In this document: positions 35,034 through 44,407 of the stretch, in pieces
Layout: every line of letters begins with the position of its first letter
Position numbering within the stretch: the stretch's first letter is position 1
NCBI GenBank assembly: GCA_964582475.1
Contig: CAZOQS010000001.1
Span: 248,001-312,000 of the forward strand
DNA: 64,000 nt
Source of the DNA: JAGOTP01 sp964582475
GTDB taxonomy: Bacteria > Patescibacteriota > Patescibacteriia > 2-12-FULL-60-25
Direction of reading: 5' to 3'
Notes under the pieces: generated by a model
What the model saw: only the letters and a program-made list of their open reading frames with translations
Database searches by the model: none
Told to the model about the DNA's origin: nothing
Made by a program: the position numbers and the translations under genes

Positions 35034-35708
35034 ATGCGTCTTGCTTCCCTCCGACCGATCGATCGACGCATTGGAGCTTCGCTTCTGTTAGCAACAGGCT
35101 TTTCGCTCCTCCTACTCGTGGCTCGTATCTTGATGACGGGACGTTCAACGTATGCCTTTTTGACCTGGAACTTGTTTTTGGCTTGGATCCCTGTGATCTG
35201 CGCCTGGCTTGTTTCTCACACGCAGAAACCCATTTCTGCCTGGAAACTTGTGTGGATTCCTGCGTTTTTATGGCTGCTCTTCTTTCCAAATTCCCCCTAT
35301 ATCCTGACCGATTTGGGGCATTTGGCGCGTTTGAGCGAGTGGACGCTTGTACCGCTTGGGTTTGATGTGGTTATGATTCTGACATTTACGTTGAGTGGTT
35401 TATTTCTAGGTTTTGTCTCATTATTTCAGATGGAAGATGTTTGGCGCCAGCATTTTCGTCCATCCGTTACGACGGCCTTATCGCTTTTCTCACTCGTGCT
35501 TGCAGGCTTTGGGGTCTATCTCGGGCGCTTTCTCCGGTGGAATTCGTGGGATTTATTTCATCGCCCAGGAATGTTGATTCAGGATTTAGTTGTTCGTCTC
35601 ACGGATCCACTAAGTCACCCCCGAACCTGGGGATTCACCGCTTTATATAGCGGATTTTTGATCTGTATCTATCTAATTGTCCGCTTGTGGAGGAAGAAGG
35701 ATGTTTGA
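35034..35708 (+). CDS. DUF1361 membrane protein
   Basis: 224 aa, about six membrane helices. Matches DUF1361: TWNLFLAWIP, LFFPNSPYILTDLGHL and the R(F)LRWNSWD segment. Function unknown. Only 9 nt after pyk, so it is probably cotranscribed. Confidence 0.85.
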   Translation: MRLASLRPIDRRIGASLLLATGFSLLLLVARILMTGRSTYAFLTWNLFLAWIPVICAWLVSHTQKPISAWKLVWIPAFLWLLFFPNSPYILTDLGHLARLSEWTLVPLGFDVVMILTFTLSGLFLGFVSLFQMEDVWRQHFRPSVTTALSLFSLVLAGFGVYLGRFLRWNSWDLFHRPGMLIQDLVVRLTDPLSHPRTWGFTALYSGFLICIYLIVRLWRKKDV

Positions 35709-36034
35709 CAGACTATTTTAATATTGTTAGTGTTAGAAGTTCTATAAGGTTTCTTGTAGACCCAATTCCACCCCTATGAAATTCATGACTCACTTTATCT
35801 GGACGAAGCCCACGTATCTCCGCGGTGCGGGTTTGTCTATGGTTCAGTGTGGTCAGAGTGCGCGTATTGGATTGGATTATTCCCAAGATCTTGGGCAAGA
35901 ACGCTTCCTGCGATAACGAATAAACGCATTCGTCGATCGCGTGAAACATCTCTTGCTCAGGTAGCAAGAGATGTTTTTCGTTTTCGTCCCTTCACCCCGG
36001 CTGGTCCTCCAGCCTTCACAGAAAGTGTAAAAGC
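35709..36034 (+). other. 326-bp gap with a possible small ORF and leader
   Basis: An ORF of 46 codons runs 35776-35916 (MKFMTHFIW...), with native-like codons but no SD, no convincing promoter and no recognisable homologue. A second open frame without a good start ends at 36038, overlapping ATG36035. A terminator at 35944-35985 and a small GGCTGG / CCAGCC hairpin (35999-36014) follow. Coding status unresolved. Confidence 0.3.
35944..35985 (+). terminator. Strong terminator upstream of the GC-rich ABC exporter
   Basis: 14 perfect pairs, AAACATCTCTTGCT (35944-35957) with AGCAAGAGATGTTT (35963-35976), loop CAGGT, then TTCGTTTT. Confidence 0.85.
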
Positions 36035-37909
36035 ATGAGCGCTGCGCCTGAAGAATCATCGGACCCGAAGGACTATCGTCAGAGCCTGTGGAAGAGTCTC
36101 CAGACCTACACCTGGATCTGGAGAGAGCTGATGAGCGATCTGGGCCGATGGGCGGCTAAAGGGCTCGCCGTCATCGTTCTCTTCCGCAATATCGCGCTGC
36201 TGTTCGTGCCGTACCTGCTTGGCAGGCTGGTCTGGGCGCTCAGTCAGCGAAACGAGCAGGGGACGAAGTTCGCGTTCATCGCGATCGCAGTCGTCCTCTT
36301 TTTCAACTGGATCTTCCAGTTCTTCGAACTGCGGCTTCGGGAGATCATCTATGGGGAGAATATGGGCTCGATCGACCTCGCGGTCACCGAGCGCTTTCTC
36401 ACCAAGTCAGGTGGTCAACACCTGCGCGAGAGTGAGCTCCTGTCGCCCGCTGCGCTCGAGCGCGGTCGTGCGCGCGCACAGGAGATGATGAATCTGCTGT
36501 GCGTGGAAGGTTCTCAAGTGTTCTGGCTGATGCTGACCTCCTACGTCGGCATTTGGTTCTTGAACATCTGGGCGGGGATCGCCGTGAGCTTGATCGCCGT
36601 GATCTACATCCGCTGGGCGCTCTACCTGAACCATCAGGTCGCCCTTGTCTGCGCGCCGTCCGATAAGGAATTTCGGACGTGGATACGCCATCGCGCCGGT
36701 CGCTGCGAAGGTGTCGCTCGGGTGAAAGCCTTCGGAAAGGAGGGCGAAGAGAACACGTATCTCACGACCAAGTGGTATGAGCTGCTGAAGGGGGATCGGG
36801 CCTTCTGGTTCCGTTACCTGATGCACGCCTCGTTTCGTGGTCTGACGTGCTTGATCATCTTCCTCGTCGTTATCGGGCTGAGTACCTGGATGGCGTGGCG
36901 GACGGCGAGCAACGTGACGCTCTTCCCGCTCTTTCTCTGGATGCGTAACATCCTCGACAACCTCTGGCAGATCGGCTCGATCGAGCATCGACTGGGCTGG
37001 AATGCACCCTCTCTCCAGTCGCTGCAAAAGGCACTGGAGATCGAGCCGGATATCGTGATCAAGCCGAACGCGCCGCCCGTCGACGCCTCCGCCGGCATCA
37101 CGCTCAGCTTCGACGATGTGTGCTTCGCTTACGAGCAGAGCGATCATCGCCCGAAGCAAACGCTTCGCCCACCGCGGCGAGTGCTTCAGGACTTTCGTCT
37201 CGAGGTAAAGCCGGGCGAGCGCGTCGCGCTCATCGGGCCGAGCGGGGCGGGCAAGTCAAGCATCTTCAACCTCATCTTGCGGAGCTTTGATCCGCACACG
37301 GGTCGCATTCGTGTGAACGGAGTCGATCTCCGAGATCTGGACCTCGCGTCCTGGCTCGGGTCGATCGGCCTGATCCCGCAGAAGGCAACCATCTTCGAAG
37401 GAACGGTTCGCGATGCGCTCGTCTACGGTCTCACGCCGAAACAGCGCGAGCACGTCACGGACGAGTTCCTCTGGGAGCTGCTCGAGCGCCTCGAGATCGC
37501 GGACCGGATGGAAGAGCGTCTCGAGACCAAGCTCGGCAACGGCGGGATCGAGCTCTCGGGTGGCGAAGCACAGCGGGTCATGGTCGCCGCAGCGCTCGTC
37601 AAGCAGCCCCAGTTCTTCTTGATCGATGAGGCAACGAGCGCTCTCGATTCAACGACCGAACGGGCTGTGCAACGCGAGCTCGAAAGAGCGCTTCAGGGGA
37701 ATACCGGCGCGCTCGTGATCGCTCACCGACTGAGCACGGTGCGCTCCATGTGCACCAAGTTCGTCGTCCTGCGTCCGGCTCCGGGCCTCGAAGAAGGGGA
37801 GCCGCAGATCGAAGCGATCGCAGATTCGTTCGAAGAGCTGTACGCCATCTCTCCGACCTTCCGCCGACTCGCGGACGATCAGGGGATGAGCCTCAAGCTC
37901 GCGGCATGA
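36035..37909 (+). CDS. ABC exporter, fused permease-ATPase, GC-rich
   Basis: 624 aa, half-transporter. N-terminal membrane domain (about six helices, 1-330), then an ATPase with Walker A GPSGAGKSS, Q-loop IPQKATIF, signature LSGGEAQRV, Walker B FFLIDEATSALDS and H-loop IAHR. It would act as a homodimer or with another half. Substrate unknown. Its codon use is GC-rich like the orphan genes, but it lacks their strong SD and clear promoter; an upstream terminator isolates it. Likely acquired separately from the native-style exporter at 39744. Confidence 0.88.
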   Translation: MSAAPEESSDPKDYRQSLWKSLQTYTWIWRELMSDLGRWAAKGLAVIVLFRNIALLFVPYLLGRLVWALSQRNEQGTKFAFIAIAVVLFFNWIFQFFELRLREIIYGENMGSIDLAVTERFLTKSGGQHLRESELLSPAALERGRARAQEMMNLLCVEGSQVFWLMLTSYVGIWFLNIWAGIAVSLIAVIYIRWALYLNHQVALVCAPSDKEFRTWIRHRAGRCEGVARVKAFGKEGEENTYLTTKWYELLKGDRAFWFRYLMHASFRGLTCLIIFLVVIGLSTWMAWRTASNVTLFPLFLWMRNILDNLWQIGSIEHRLGWNAPSLQSLQKALEIEPDIVIKPNAPPVDASAGITLSFDDVCFAYEQSDHRPKQTLRPPRRVLQDFRLEVKPGERVALIGPSGAGKSSIFNLILRSFDPHTGRIRVNGVDLRDLDLASWLGSIGLIPQKATIFEGTVRDALVYGLTPKQREHVTDEFLWELLERLEIADRMEERLETKLGNGGIELSGGEAQRVMVAAALVKQPQFFLIDEATSALDSTTERAVQRELERALQGNTGALVIAHRLSTVRSMCTKFVVLRPAPGLEEGEPQIEAIADSFEELYAISPTFRRLADDQGMSLKLAA

Positions 37910-38022
37910 ATCACACGTGAGAGATGGGTCCTCTTTCTCTCGTCAGGCGTAAACTCTTGGTGTCCTGACCACCAAATCCCTATCCTCTGGGTGTAAACGA
38001 GGGGAAAGGGATGGATGAGGAT

Positions 38023-38066
38023 AAAGAAACAAAATAGGGCCATTTCTGGCCCTATTTTGTTTCTTT
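38023..38066. terminator. Very strong bidirectional terminator
   Basis: 19 perfect base pairs (AAAGAAACAAAATAGGGCC with its complement) around a 6-nt loop. Works for the ABC exporter from the left and for the leftward ncRNA candidate from the right. Confidence 0.85.
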
Positions 38067-38124
38067 TGGAGGAGTTCAAAATCCCTATTTCCTACCCAGG
38101 CACGATCTTAGATATTAATAACTT
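38023..38124 (-). ncRNA. Candidate small RNA with an anti-SD-like segment
   Basis: A consensus promoter lies just to the right (38131-38159) and the 19-bp terminator ends the unit about 100 nt later, with no credible ORF between. The predicted RNA contains AACTCCTCC in an unpaired region before the terminator stem; CTCCTCC is complementary to SD sequences. It lies downstream of the phosphatidyltransferase gene on the same strand but has its own promoter. Confidence 0.4.
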
Positions 38125-38130
38125 AATACA

Positions 38131-38159
38131 ATACTAGCATAATTTATTACATTTGTCAA
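38131..38159 (-). promoter_or_regulatory. Consensus promoter of the ncRNA candidate
   Basis: Minus strand TTGACA, 17-bp spacer, TAGTAT, the same hexamers and spacing as the promoter at 52446-52474. Confidence 0.65.
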
Positions 38160-38185
38160 CGTTCAAGCTCTTTTTTGGCTTGAAA

Positions 38186-38869
38186 TCAGCTGTTTTCGAG
38201 TTCTTTCTTGCGTTTATCGTCCATATCTCGTACCCAGAGATCCTTTTGGGTGCGGTAGATAACCACGCATAATCCAAGGAAACAAAAGCCAAGTGCGAAC
38301 GGCAGCGCGGGGGCAATATAGGTTTTGCCGAAGATGATAATCAGGGTATTGATCAAAATAAAGAGTAGACGCATTTCTGTTGGTCCGAAGCCCAAATGAA
38401 CCAGACGAAACTCGCGCGTGGCGCCGAAGACGAGAAAGGAATTCACCATGAAGCCACCACACAGCGCGAGCACAAAGAACTGAAGAACGGGATATTGATG
38501 GGTTGTGAGAAGGGAATACCCAATCAAGATGGCGCACAAGAAGAAATAATCAAATAAATGGTCCATGTAGTAACCCCATTTTACGAGCCCCTCATTTCGA
38601 TATCGTCCGACCGCTCCATCGAGGGAATCAGTCGCCCATTGAGCGACAATTAAGAGGCTGACTGCCCAGAGCCAATTCGTTTGGTAGTGGGCGAGATAGC
38701 TAAAGAAGATAATTCCTAAGCTAATGGGGAGCGAGACGAGAACGAGATGGGTCGAACGAATCCAGGAGGGGACTTTTGGGGTTGCCCAGTAGATGAATGC
38801 TTTCTCGGCCTTTGAAAGCCACGAAGCGCCGATTTTGGTTGTATCATCAAACGTTTTTAGAGTAGGCAT
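38186..38869 (-). CDS. CDP-alcohol phosphatidyltransferase family protein
   Basis: 227-aa membrane enzyme. The catalytic motif D-x2-D-G-x2-(A/G)R...D-x3-D is visible as Asp81, Asp84, Asp103 and Asp107 (TDSLDGAVGRY...YYMDHLFD). Such enzymes transfer phosphatidyl groups from CDP-diacylglycerol to an alcohol. The Ala of the AR pair is Gly. The substrate alcohol cannot be told. Confidence 0.88.
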   Translation of the reverse strand: MPTLKTFDDTTKIGASWLSKAEKAFIYWATPKVPSWIRSTHLVLVSLPISLGIIFFSYLAHYQTNWLWAVSLLIVAQWATDSLDGAVGRYRNEGLVKWGYYMDHLFDYFFLCAILIGYSLLTTHQYPVLQFFVLALCGGFMVNSFLVFGATREFRLVHLGFGPTEMRLLFILINTLIIIFGKTYIAPALPFALGFCFLGLCVVIYRTQKDLWVRDMDDKRKKELENS

Positions 38870-38910
38870 AGGGGAGTTCTTCTAGCCTACCACTTCTTTT
38901 TACAAAACGA

Positions 38911-39690
38911 CTATACATTCAAATAGGCGAAGACGGCTTCGGCGATCGCTTTTGCGGCAACGCCCTGGTTTCGAATCAATAACCGCTGATCAGATGGGTT
39001 GGTGAGAAAACCGGTTTCTAGAATGACGGCGGTGGTCATTGGGTGGATGGAGTGTTCGTATTTCCTCCAATTGAAGGCGTAGTAGCCGCGCATGTTCGCC
39101 GTAACGTTTGGATCGATCCGAAGGTTGGTGGTTGAGGCGTAGGTTGCTTCCAGGAGGGCTGCAAAGGCCGCTCCTCGTCCGGTGCGGTCTCTCCAAGGGG
39201 CGGCAACCTTGAAACCAGAGACACTTGTGTCGGTGCTCCCGTCCGCGTGAATCGAGATAAAGATATCCGCCCAATAATCAGGGGGAATCGTCGCGGGCAG
39301 AATATCGACGATGATTTGTTCTTTCTCGATGAGGGTCTTCGCCGTCTGTGCGATCTCGAGATTTGTTTCCCATTCGTATTTGCCGCCCCCGCGTGTTCCG
39401 CCGCCTCGTTCGCGTAAGTTACTGAGTTCGTCGGGAAGCTCTCCGTTTTTCCAGTGGCCCGCCTGCAGGCCGACGCGTAAGGGGCCGGGTGGGCGCACCC
39501 ACGTCTGGACAGGTGGTTCGTAGAGGTGGGGGAGGAGATCACTTAGATTGATGCCTCCGCCAAGCGTTTCGAACTCTTCCTGGCTCGACGATACGGGAGA
39601 GAGACGTGAAACGGCTCCAAATATGAGACCGAAAACGGCACAGATGGCCAGGCCAGCAGCAGACCAGGTCAAAAGAGGCCGTAGAAGCAT
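38911..39690 (-). CDS. N-acetylmuramoyl-L-alanine amidase (Amidase_3)
   Basis: 259 aa from ATG39690; an in-frame ATG at 39726 would add 12 residues but lies only 2 nt from a leftward -10-like TATAGC, so it may not be in the mRNA. Signal anchor (LLTWSAAGLAICAVFGLIFG), then the zinc amidase: His in LQAGHWK, Glu in WETNLEIA, His in ISIHADGS and catalytic Glu in VILETGFLTNP. Cleaves peptidoglycan stems from glycan. Divergent from the ABC exporter with overlapping -10 elements. Confidence 0.9.
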   Translation of the reverse strand: MLLRPLLTWSAAGLAICAVFGLIFGAVSRLSPVSSSQEEFETLGGGINLSDLLPHLYEPPVQTWVRPPGPLRVGLQAGHWKNGELPDELSNLRERGGGTRGGGKYEWETNLEIAQTAKTLIEKEQIIVDILPATIPPDYWADIFISIHADGSTDTSVSGFKVAAPWRDRTGRGAAFAALLEATYASTTNLRIDPNVTANMRGYYAFNWRKYEHSIHPMTTAVILETGFLTNPSDQRLLIRNQGVAAKAIAEAVFAYLNV

Positions 39691-39727
39691 ATTCCTTGTA
39701 CGAGGCACAGGCTCACTTTGGTTCATT

Positions 39728-39736
39728 TGCTATACT
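39728..39736 (+). promoter_or_regulatory. Extended -10 promoter of the ABC exporter
   Basis: TGCTATACT, then 7 nt to ATG39744. Predicts a leaderless mRNA. The reverse strand reads TATAGC toward the amidase gene. Confidence 0.65.
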
Positions 39737-39743
39737 GTCGGTC

Positions 39744-41525
39744 ATGTCCGCTCCTTCCCTCCGAACCTTTTCGGTGATGCCTGTTTTGCGTGTCTTTTCT
39801 CAGCACTGGGGAAGATATCGAGTGTTTTTGATCTTGGTGATTCTTGGTACCTTGATCGGGGAGAGTGTTCAAAATGTTATTTTGCCTTACATCGCGAAGT
39901 TGCTCTTCGATACGCTCGCTACATCTGCTCCCGGGGTGGCGGCATTGGGAGATCTGAAGCACACGCTTCTTCTGTTTACAGGGGCGAGTCTGGCCGTCTG
40001 GGTTGTGCATCGTGGCGCCTGGGTGATTTACATGTACATCCAGCCGCGCATGATGGCAGATCTTGAGCAACATAGTTTTGGATATCTCATAGGCCATTCC
40101 TATCAGTTCTTCCAAAACAATTTTAGTGGCTCGCTGGTACGTAAGGTCTCGAAGATCTCACGTGCGTATCAAGACATCATGAACGTCACGATCGAGCAAT
40201 TGCTCCCCATTATCGTGTCGTTTATTGGGATTTTGATTGTTCTGTTCTATCGAAGTACGTTGATTGGTGTGATTGTATTCGTCTGGTTGGTCGTGATGAT
40301 GGTCTATAACTACTTCTATTCACGCTGGAAGGTGAAGTACGATATCCAGCGCGCAGAGCAGGACTCACATGTAACCGGATTTTTGTCAGACGCGATTTCA
40401 AACGTGCTGACGATCAAGCTCTTTGCGGCGACGAGGCGCGAAGAAAGAGAGTTTCGGGATGAATCGAATTTGCTGCGTGACATGCGTTTTCGGGCCTGGA
40501 AGACACACGTCCAAAACTACGCTGCTCAGGCGCTCATCCTAATTGGATTGCAGGCAGCCGTCCTCTGGATCGGCATTCGTTATTGGAGCGAGGGAAAGAT
40601 CAGCGGAGGAGATGTGGTGTTATTTCAAAGCTACTTCGCGATCCTGTATACGCGGGTGCTTGATTTTTCCCGCATGATCCGGTCGTATTACGCCTCGTTC
40701 TCAGATGCGACTGAAATGGTTCAGATCTTAGACGAACCGCATGGGATTAAGGATATGCAGGGCGCTAAAGTATTGCGCGTCACAGCCGGAGAGGTCGCGT
40801 TTGATCATGTGAAGTTTTCGTATGGAGCGGGGAAGGTTTTACGCGACTTCAATCTCACTATCAGCCCTGGTGAGAAGGTAGCGCTTGTTGGAACGTCAGG
40901 AGCGGGGAAGTCGACGATTGTAAAATTGCTCTATCGTTTTTACGATGTAACAGACGGAAAAATAGTCATTGATGGACAGGATATCAAGCGAGCAACGCAA
41001 GATTCTTTGCGTGCAAGTATTGCGCTTGTGCCACAAGAACCGGTTCTGTTTCATCGTTCGCTGATGGAAAATATTCGCTATGGTCGCCCAGGGGCAACCG
41101 AAAAAGAGGTGATCAAGGCGGCAAAACTCGCACATTGCCATGAGTTTATCGAGAAACTTCCAGAGAAATATCAAACGCAGGTAGGTGAGCGCGGGGTGAA
41201 GCTTTCTGGGGGCGAGCGCCAGCGTGTCGCGATCGCTCGCGCCATTCTGAAAGATGCTCGGATTCTGATCCTTGATGAAGCAACTTCAAGTCTTGACTCG
41301 GAGTCAGAGGGATTGATTCAGGATGCACTCCGGACGCTGATGCGTGAAAAAACCACCATCGTGATCGCTCACCGTTTATCGACCATTATGTCGATGGATC
41401 GCATTGTCATTATGGATGAGGGGAGAGTGGTAGATGCTGGTACACACGCCGAACTGGTTGCGCAGAAGGGGGTCTATCAGAAGCTGTGGAATCTTCAAGT
41501 TGGAGGATTTTTCAAAGACGAGTAA
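39744..41525 (+). CDS. ABC exporter, fused permease-ATPase
   Basis: 593 aa. Six-helix ABC membrane domain (about 1-320), then an ATPase: Walker A GTSGAGKST, Q-loop VPQEPVLF, signature LSGGERQRVAIARA, Walker B ILILDEATSSLDS, H-loop IAHRLST. MsbA/multidrug-type half-exporter. ATG39744 follows the -10 by 7 nt, which favours it over the upstream ATG39696. Native codon use, unlike the exporter at 36035. Confidence 0.93.
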   Translation: MSAPSLRTFSVMPVLRVFSQHWGRYRVFLILVILGTLIGESVQNVILPYIAKLLFDTLATSAPGVAALGDLKHTLLLFTGASLAVWVVHRGAWVIYMYIQPRMMADLEQHSFGYLIGHSYQFFQNNFSGSLVRKVSKISRAYQDIMNVTIEQLLPIIVSFIGILIVLFYRSTLIGVIVFVWLVVMMVYNYFYSRWKVKYDIQRAEQDSHVTGFLSDAISNVLTIKLFAATRREEREFRDESNLLRDMRFRAWKTHVQNYAAQALILIGLQAAVLWIGIRYWSEGKISGGDVVLFQSYFAILYTRVLDFSRMIRSYYASFSDATEMVQILDEPHGIKDMQGAKVLRVTAGEVAFDHVKFSYGAGKVLRDFNLTISPGEKVALVGTSGAGKSTIVKLLYRFYDVTDGKIVIDGQDIKRATQDSLRASIALVPQEPVLFHRSLMENIRYGRPGATEKEVIKAAKLAHCHEFIEKLPEKYQTQVGERGVKLSGGERQRVAIARAILKDARILILDEATSSLDSESEGLIQDALRTLMREKTTIVIAHRLSTIMSMDRIVIMDEGRVVDAGTHAELVAQKGVYQKLWNLQVGGFFKDE

Positions 41526-41534
41526 GGTTTGACT

Positions 41535-41942
41535 ATGACAAGTGCACAGCTTCTTTCCCGTCTGCCTCTGCTTTCCGCAGTTGTTTTGATCTATGCGGTG
41601 ATCGAAGCGCTTCGTACGATTCAACTCCAGCGAACAGGAGTGCGTGTTCAAGGAACGGTGGTAGATATTGATGTAAGCAACGAAGGAGATACGCCGATCG
41701 TTGGCTTTAAAGCTCAGGATGGAAAAGACTATCGATTTCGCGTTTCGACAGTCCTAGGGAGAGAGAATTGGGCGCTGACCACCGTTTGGCCAGTTGTGTA
41801 TTCATCTTCAAACCCGAATCGAGCTCGAGTTGAACGATTTCCGCAGCTCTGGGGTACTTCAATTCTCTTTGCTCTCGCCGGGATTAGTTCGCTTATTATC
41901 CTTTCGGTGATTAGCTTGGTGTTTGGTAGTAGTTTAGGTTAA
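41535..41942 (+). CDS. DUF3592-like membrane protein
   Basis: 135 aa. Two membrane helices (about 8-25 and 108-130) flank a small beta domain: GVRVQGTVVDIDVS, YRFRVSTVLG, VVYSSSNPNRARVE. This layout matches DUF3592. Its stop region overlaps the convergent gene at 41939 by 4 nt. Function unknown. Confidence 0.7.
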   Translation: MTSAQLLSRLPLLSAVVLIYAVIEALRTIQLQRTGVRVQGTVVDIDVSNEGDTPIVGFKAQDGKDYRFRVSTVLGRENWALTTVWPVVYSSSNPNRARVERFPQLWGTSILFALAGISSLIILSVISLVFGSSLG

Positions 41943-42328
41943 TACTCATCCCCCTGGCGGTCTTTATTTTGGGTTGCGATCGCCATTGTTCCATTTCCTT
42001 TTCCTTTAAAGGCATTCGTCCAGAGAAGTTTTCCATCCAAATCAAACGCTTGGAGTTCACCGCCGGAGGTTACGTAGACGGTTTCTTCGTCGATCAGGAT
42101 CGTTGGAGCTTGGCCTCGACCAGAGAGAGCAGTTTTTTGGATAATCGTTCCATCTTTGGCGTTCAAGACAAGAAGGCCGCTTCTTTCTGAGGCGACGTAA
42201 ACACGTTCTTTGTGTGCGGTTAGTTGTGTGCGGCCACCATGCGTGGCTGTTTCCCAGACATTCGTTCCGGTTTTTTGATCAACGGCGACCACAGAGCCGT
42301 AAAAGGCGACGAAGAGGAGAGGGGGCAT
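41939..42328 (-). CDS. Short PQQ-like beta-propeller fragment protein
   Basis: 129 aa with about three PQQ/pyrrolo-quinoline-type blade repeats (SVVAVDQKTGTNVWE, GLLVLNAKDGTIIQK, LQAFDLDGKLLW). No signal peptide is evident. A full propeller needs six to eight blades, so this is either a truncated gene or an oligomerising mini-propeller. Divergent from the gene at 42363. Confidence 0.65.
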   Translation of the reverse strand: MPPLLFVAFYGSVVAVDQKTGTNVWETATHGGRTQLTAHKERVYVASERSGLLVLNAKDGTIIQKTALSGRGQAPTILIDEETVYVTSGGELQAFDLDGKLLWTNAFKGKGNGTMAIATQNKDRQGDEY

Positions 42329-42345
42329 GGCAAAACTGTATCAGA

Positions 42346-42354
42346 TGCTATACT
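42346..42354 (+). promoter_or_regulatory. Extended -10 promoter of the NAGPA-type gene
   Basis: TGCTATACT, then 8 nt to ATG42363. Leaderless mRNA predicted. Confidence 0.65.
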
Positions 42355-42362
42355 AAGAATCC

Positions 42363-44333
42363 ATGAGAACCTTCACGAACTGGCTCCTTTCTACGCTAGC
42401 GGCAGTGGTCGTTGTCTTGCCGTTGACCGCTCAAGCGCAAGTGTTTACGGATGTGAAAAGTACGACCTTTGAAAAGGACGCGATTGCGGATGTGTTAAAT
42501 CGCGGTTGGATGTTCCCTCAAACTCAAACGACTTTTGGCTACGGAGTGACGATTACGCCAGATCAGTGGCTGTACATGTTGATGTTCCTCCGTACGAGTG
42601 ACGCCTGTCCAGAATTTGGGAAGACGGCGAACGCCTACTGGACGGCGGATAATATCCGCGCTTGCTTGTCCGGAGCCGGGGTTCCCGTCCTGACGGAAAA
42701 ACCAGACAAAATTCGACGAGATGAAGCGATGCAGCAGCTATTCGCCCTTCGTCGTCAGTCATTCGCGTTTCAAACGCTTCAAGTACGCCCTGCGGGATTT
42801 GTTGATCCAGCAGACCTTCTAACGATTCCCGCGAACCGTCAGGGCGCGATGATCGCCGCTGATCGACTGAAGCTCCTCTTCCGAAGTTCGAATAAGCTAC
42901 TCCCAGCCGCGCCTCTCTTGCGAGAGGATGCAGCTTTATCTGTTTGGCGCTTTGCCGGTTGGGAAAAGCAGGGCGGAGTCGACAAGGAAACGAACGAAAA
43001 ACTCACCTTGAGCAAAGACGCTCAACTCAATCACTGGCGCGATTTGGATACAGATATCTACGTCATCCAGATGAAGATGGGAGGGGATACCATTGTGAAG
43101 CCGATCATTCCTCGTCGTTCTTTTAATCCTGCGAAAGATCCGGTTAAAGAGAAGTTGCGTGATGAATATGTCTATCAGTCAGTTTCAAATTTAGTGAAAG
43201 AGTCAGGGGCGATTGCTGCGATCAATGGCTCGTACTTTAATGTGGAATGGCCATGGGGCGCGTTTGAGGATGTCGCGATGGTGGATGGGAAAATGATCTT
43301 GGAACGCACGGATCGAAGTACATTTATCGTGTGTAAAGATGGAAAATTCTACATCGGTAATTACGTGAAAAAACAACTTGCTGCAATAAATTGTACGCCA
43401 GAACAGATGCTAGGTGCTGGTCCGCTATTTCTCTCCAAAGGGGAGATTCTGACGGAAAGCACAAAGGAAGGCTTTGATGAATATACGCAGTGGGAGCGAC
43501 GCGTCGGAAAGAATGCGCGTACAGCCGTTGGAATTTCAGCCGATCGCAAAACAGTCTACTTTATCGTTGTCGCAGGAAAATCCTATCCAGCTTTCGGTCG
43601 TGGAGGAGCTTCGCTTGGAACATTCCTGAAAGAGAAATATCCTGATATTGCGTACGCCATGATGTATGACGGTGGTGGTTCGAGCACCTTGGTCGCGAAA
43701 GGTCAGCTCTTGGTAGGAATGGGGGTAACGGGAGGGGATTCGGAGCGACCCGTGATCTCGGCGCTTGGACTCTTCTCAAAGAAGGCAGAGCAGACAGCGC
43801 TCGCGCAGTTCAAGAAAGCACAAGCGGTCCATTGGGATAAGGTTCTCACGCCGATCAAAATAGAAAAGCCGACCCAGCCCGCTGCATGGCAAACGGTGAA
43901 AGAGGCAAAGGCGGCGGGTGATGCAGTGACGCTGAGCGGTTCACGCGGATCAGCGATCGAAATCGTAGACCTAAAAAAGAAGGCTCTCACCTTCCGCTTT
44001 ACGTTTGATCTTCTGATCAGAGACTCGATTTCGAAACTGACATTAGCTCGGCGTGAAGGCACGCATGAAAAGAAATGGAAGATTCCCACCGAGCTCCATA
44101 TTCTCGATCCGAAGGATGGAAGCGATACGGATGTCATCCGGCTATTCGCCTATCTTCCTGAGAAAGAACGGCCAGATTTGAAGACCTTCGATGTGGTCGC
44201 CTTCCGACCGACGGGGGTCGTCTTCGGTGATGCGACAGGTCGTCACTGGTTCTACTACACAAAAAACAAGCAGCTCTCACCTGCGAAATTCCGAGAGCCG
44301 GTGAAGGCGACGCCCGTAAAAAAGCTAAAATAA
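42363..44333 (+). CDS. Secreted phosphodiester glycosidase (NAGPA) family protein with SLH-like N-terminus
   Basis: 656 aa. Signal peptide (about 1-24), then a region resembling S-layer homology modules (FTDVKSTTFEKDAIADVLNRG..., DEAMQQLFALRR), then a NAGPA-type domain with AAINGSYFN, the RTAVGISADRKTVYFIVV strand and MMYDGGGSSTLV. A beta-rich C-terminal domain follows (about 520-650). NAGPA domains cleave GlcNAc phosphodiesters; here a cell-wall or exopolysaccharide role is inferred. Leaderless start. Confidence 0.8.
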   Translation: MRTFTNWLLSTLAAVVVVLPLTAQAQVFTDVKSTTFEKDAIADVLNRGWMFPQTQTTFGYGVTITPDQWLYMLMFLRTSDACPEFGKTANAYWTADNIRACLSGAGVPVLTEKPDKIRRDEAMQQLFALRRQSFAFQTLQVRPAGFVDPADLLTIPANRQGAMIAADRLKLLFRSSNKLLPAAPLLREDAALSVWRFAGWEKQGGVDKETNEKLTLSKDAQLNHWRDLDTDIYVIQMKMGGDTIVKPIIPRRSFNPAKDPVKEKLRDEYVYQSVSNLVKESGAIAAINGSYFNVEWPWGAFEDVAMVDGKMILERTDRSTFIVCKDGKFYIGNYVKKQLAAINCTPEQMLGAGPLFLSKGEILTESTKEGFDEYTQWERRVGKNARTAVGISADRKTVYFIVVAGKSYPAFGRGGASLGTFLKEKYPDIAYAMMYDGGGSSTLVAKGQLLVGMGVTGGDSERPVISALGLFSKKAEQTALAQFKKAQAVHWDKVLTPIKIEKPTQPAAWQTVKEAKAAGDAVTLSGSRGSAIEIVDLKKKALTFRFTFDLLIRDSISKLTLARREGTHEKKWKIPTELHILDPKDGSDTDVIRLFAYLPEKERPDLKTFDVVAFRPTGVVFGDATGRHWFYYTKNKQLSPAKFREPVKATPVKKLK

Positions 44334-44407
44334 CCCTAGAATCTAGCGAGTATATTGCATTATTGCCCTGTGTAGCGTACACCTAGGGGAGGTATTATCA
44401 ATGTAAA

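Noticed and set aside
35776..35916. 46-codon ORF in the gap before the ABC exporter
   Set aside because: No SD, no clear promoter and no recognisable sequence; kept only as part of the gap description.
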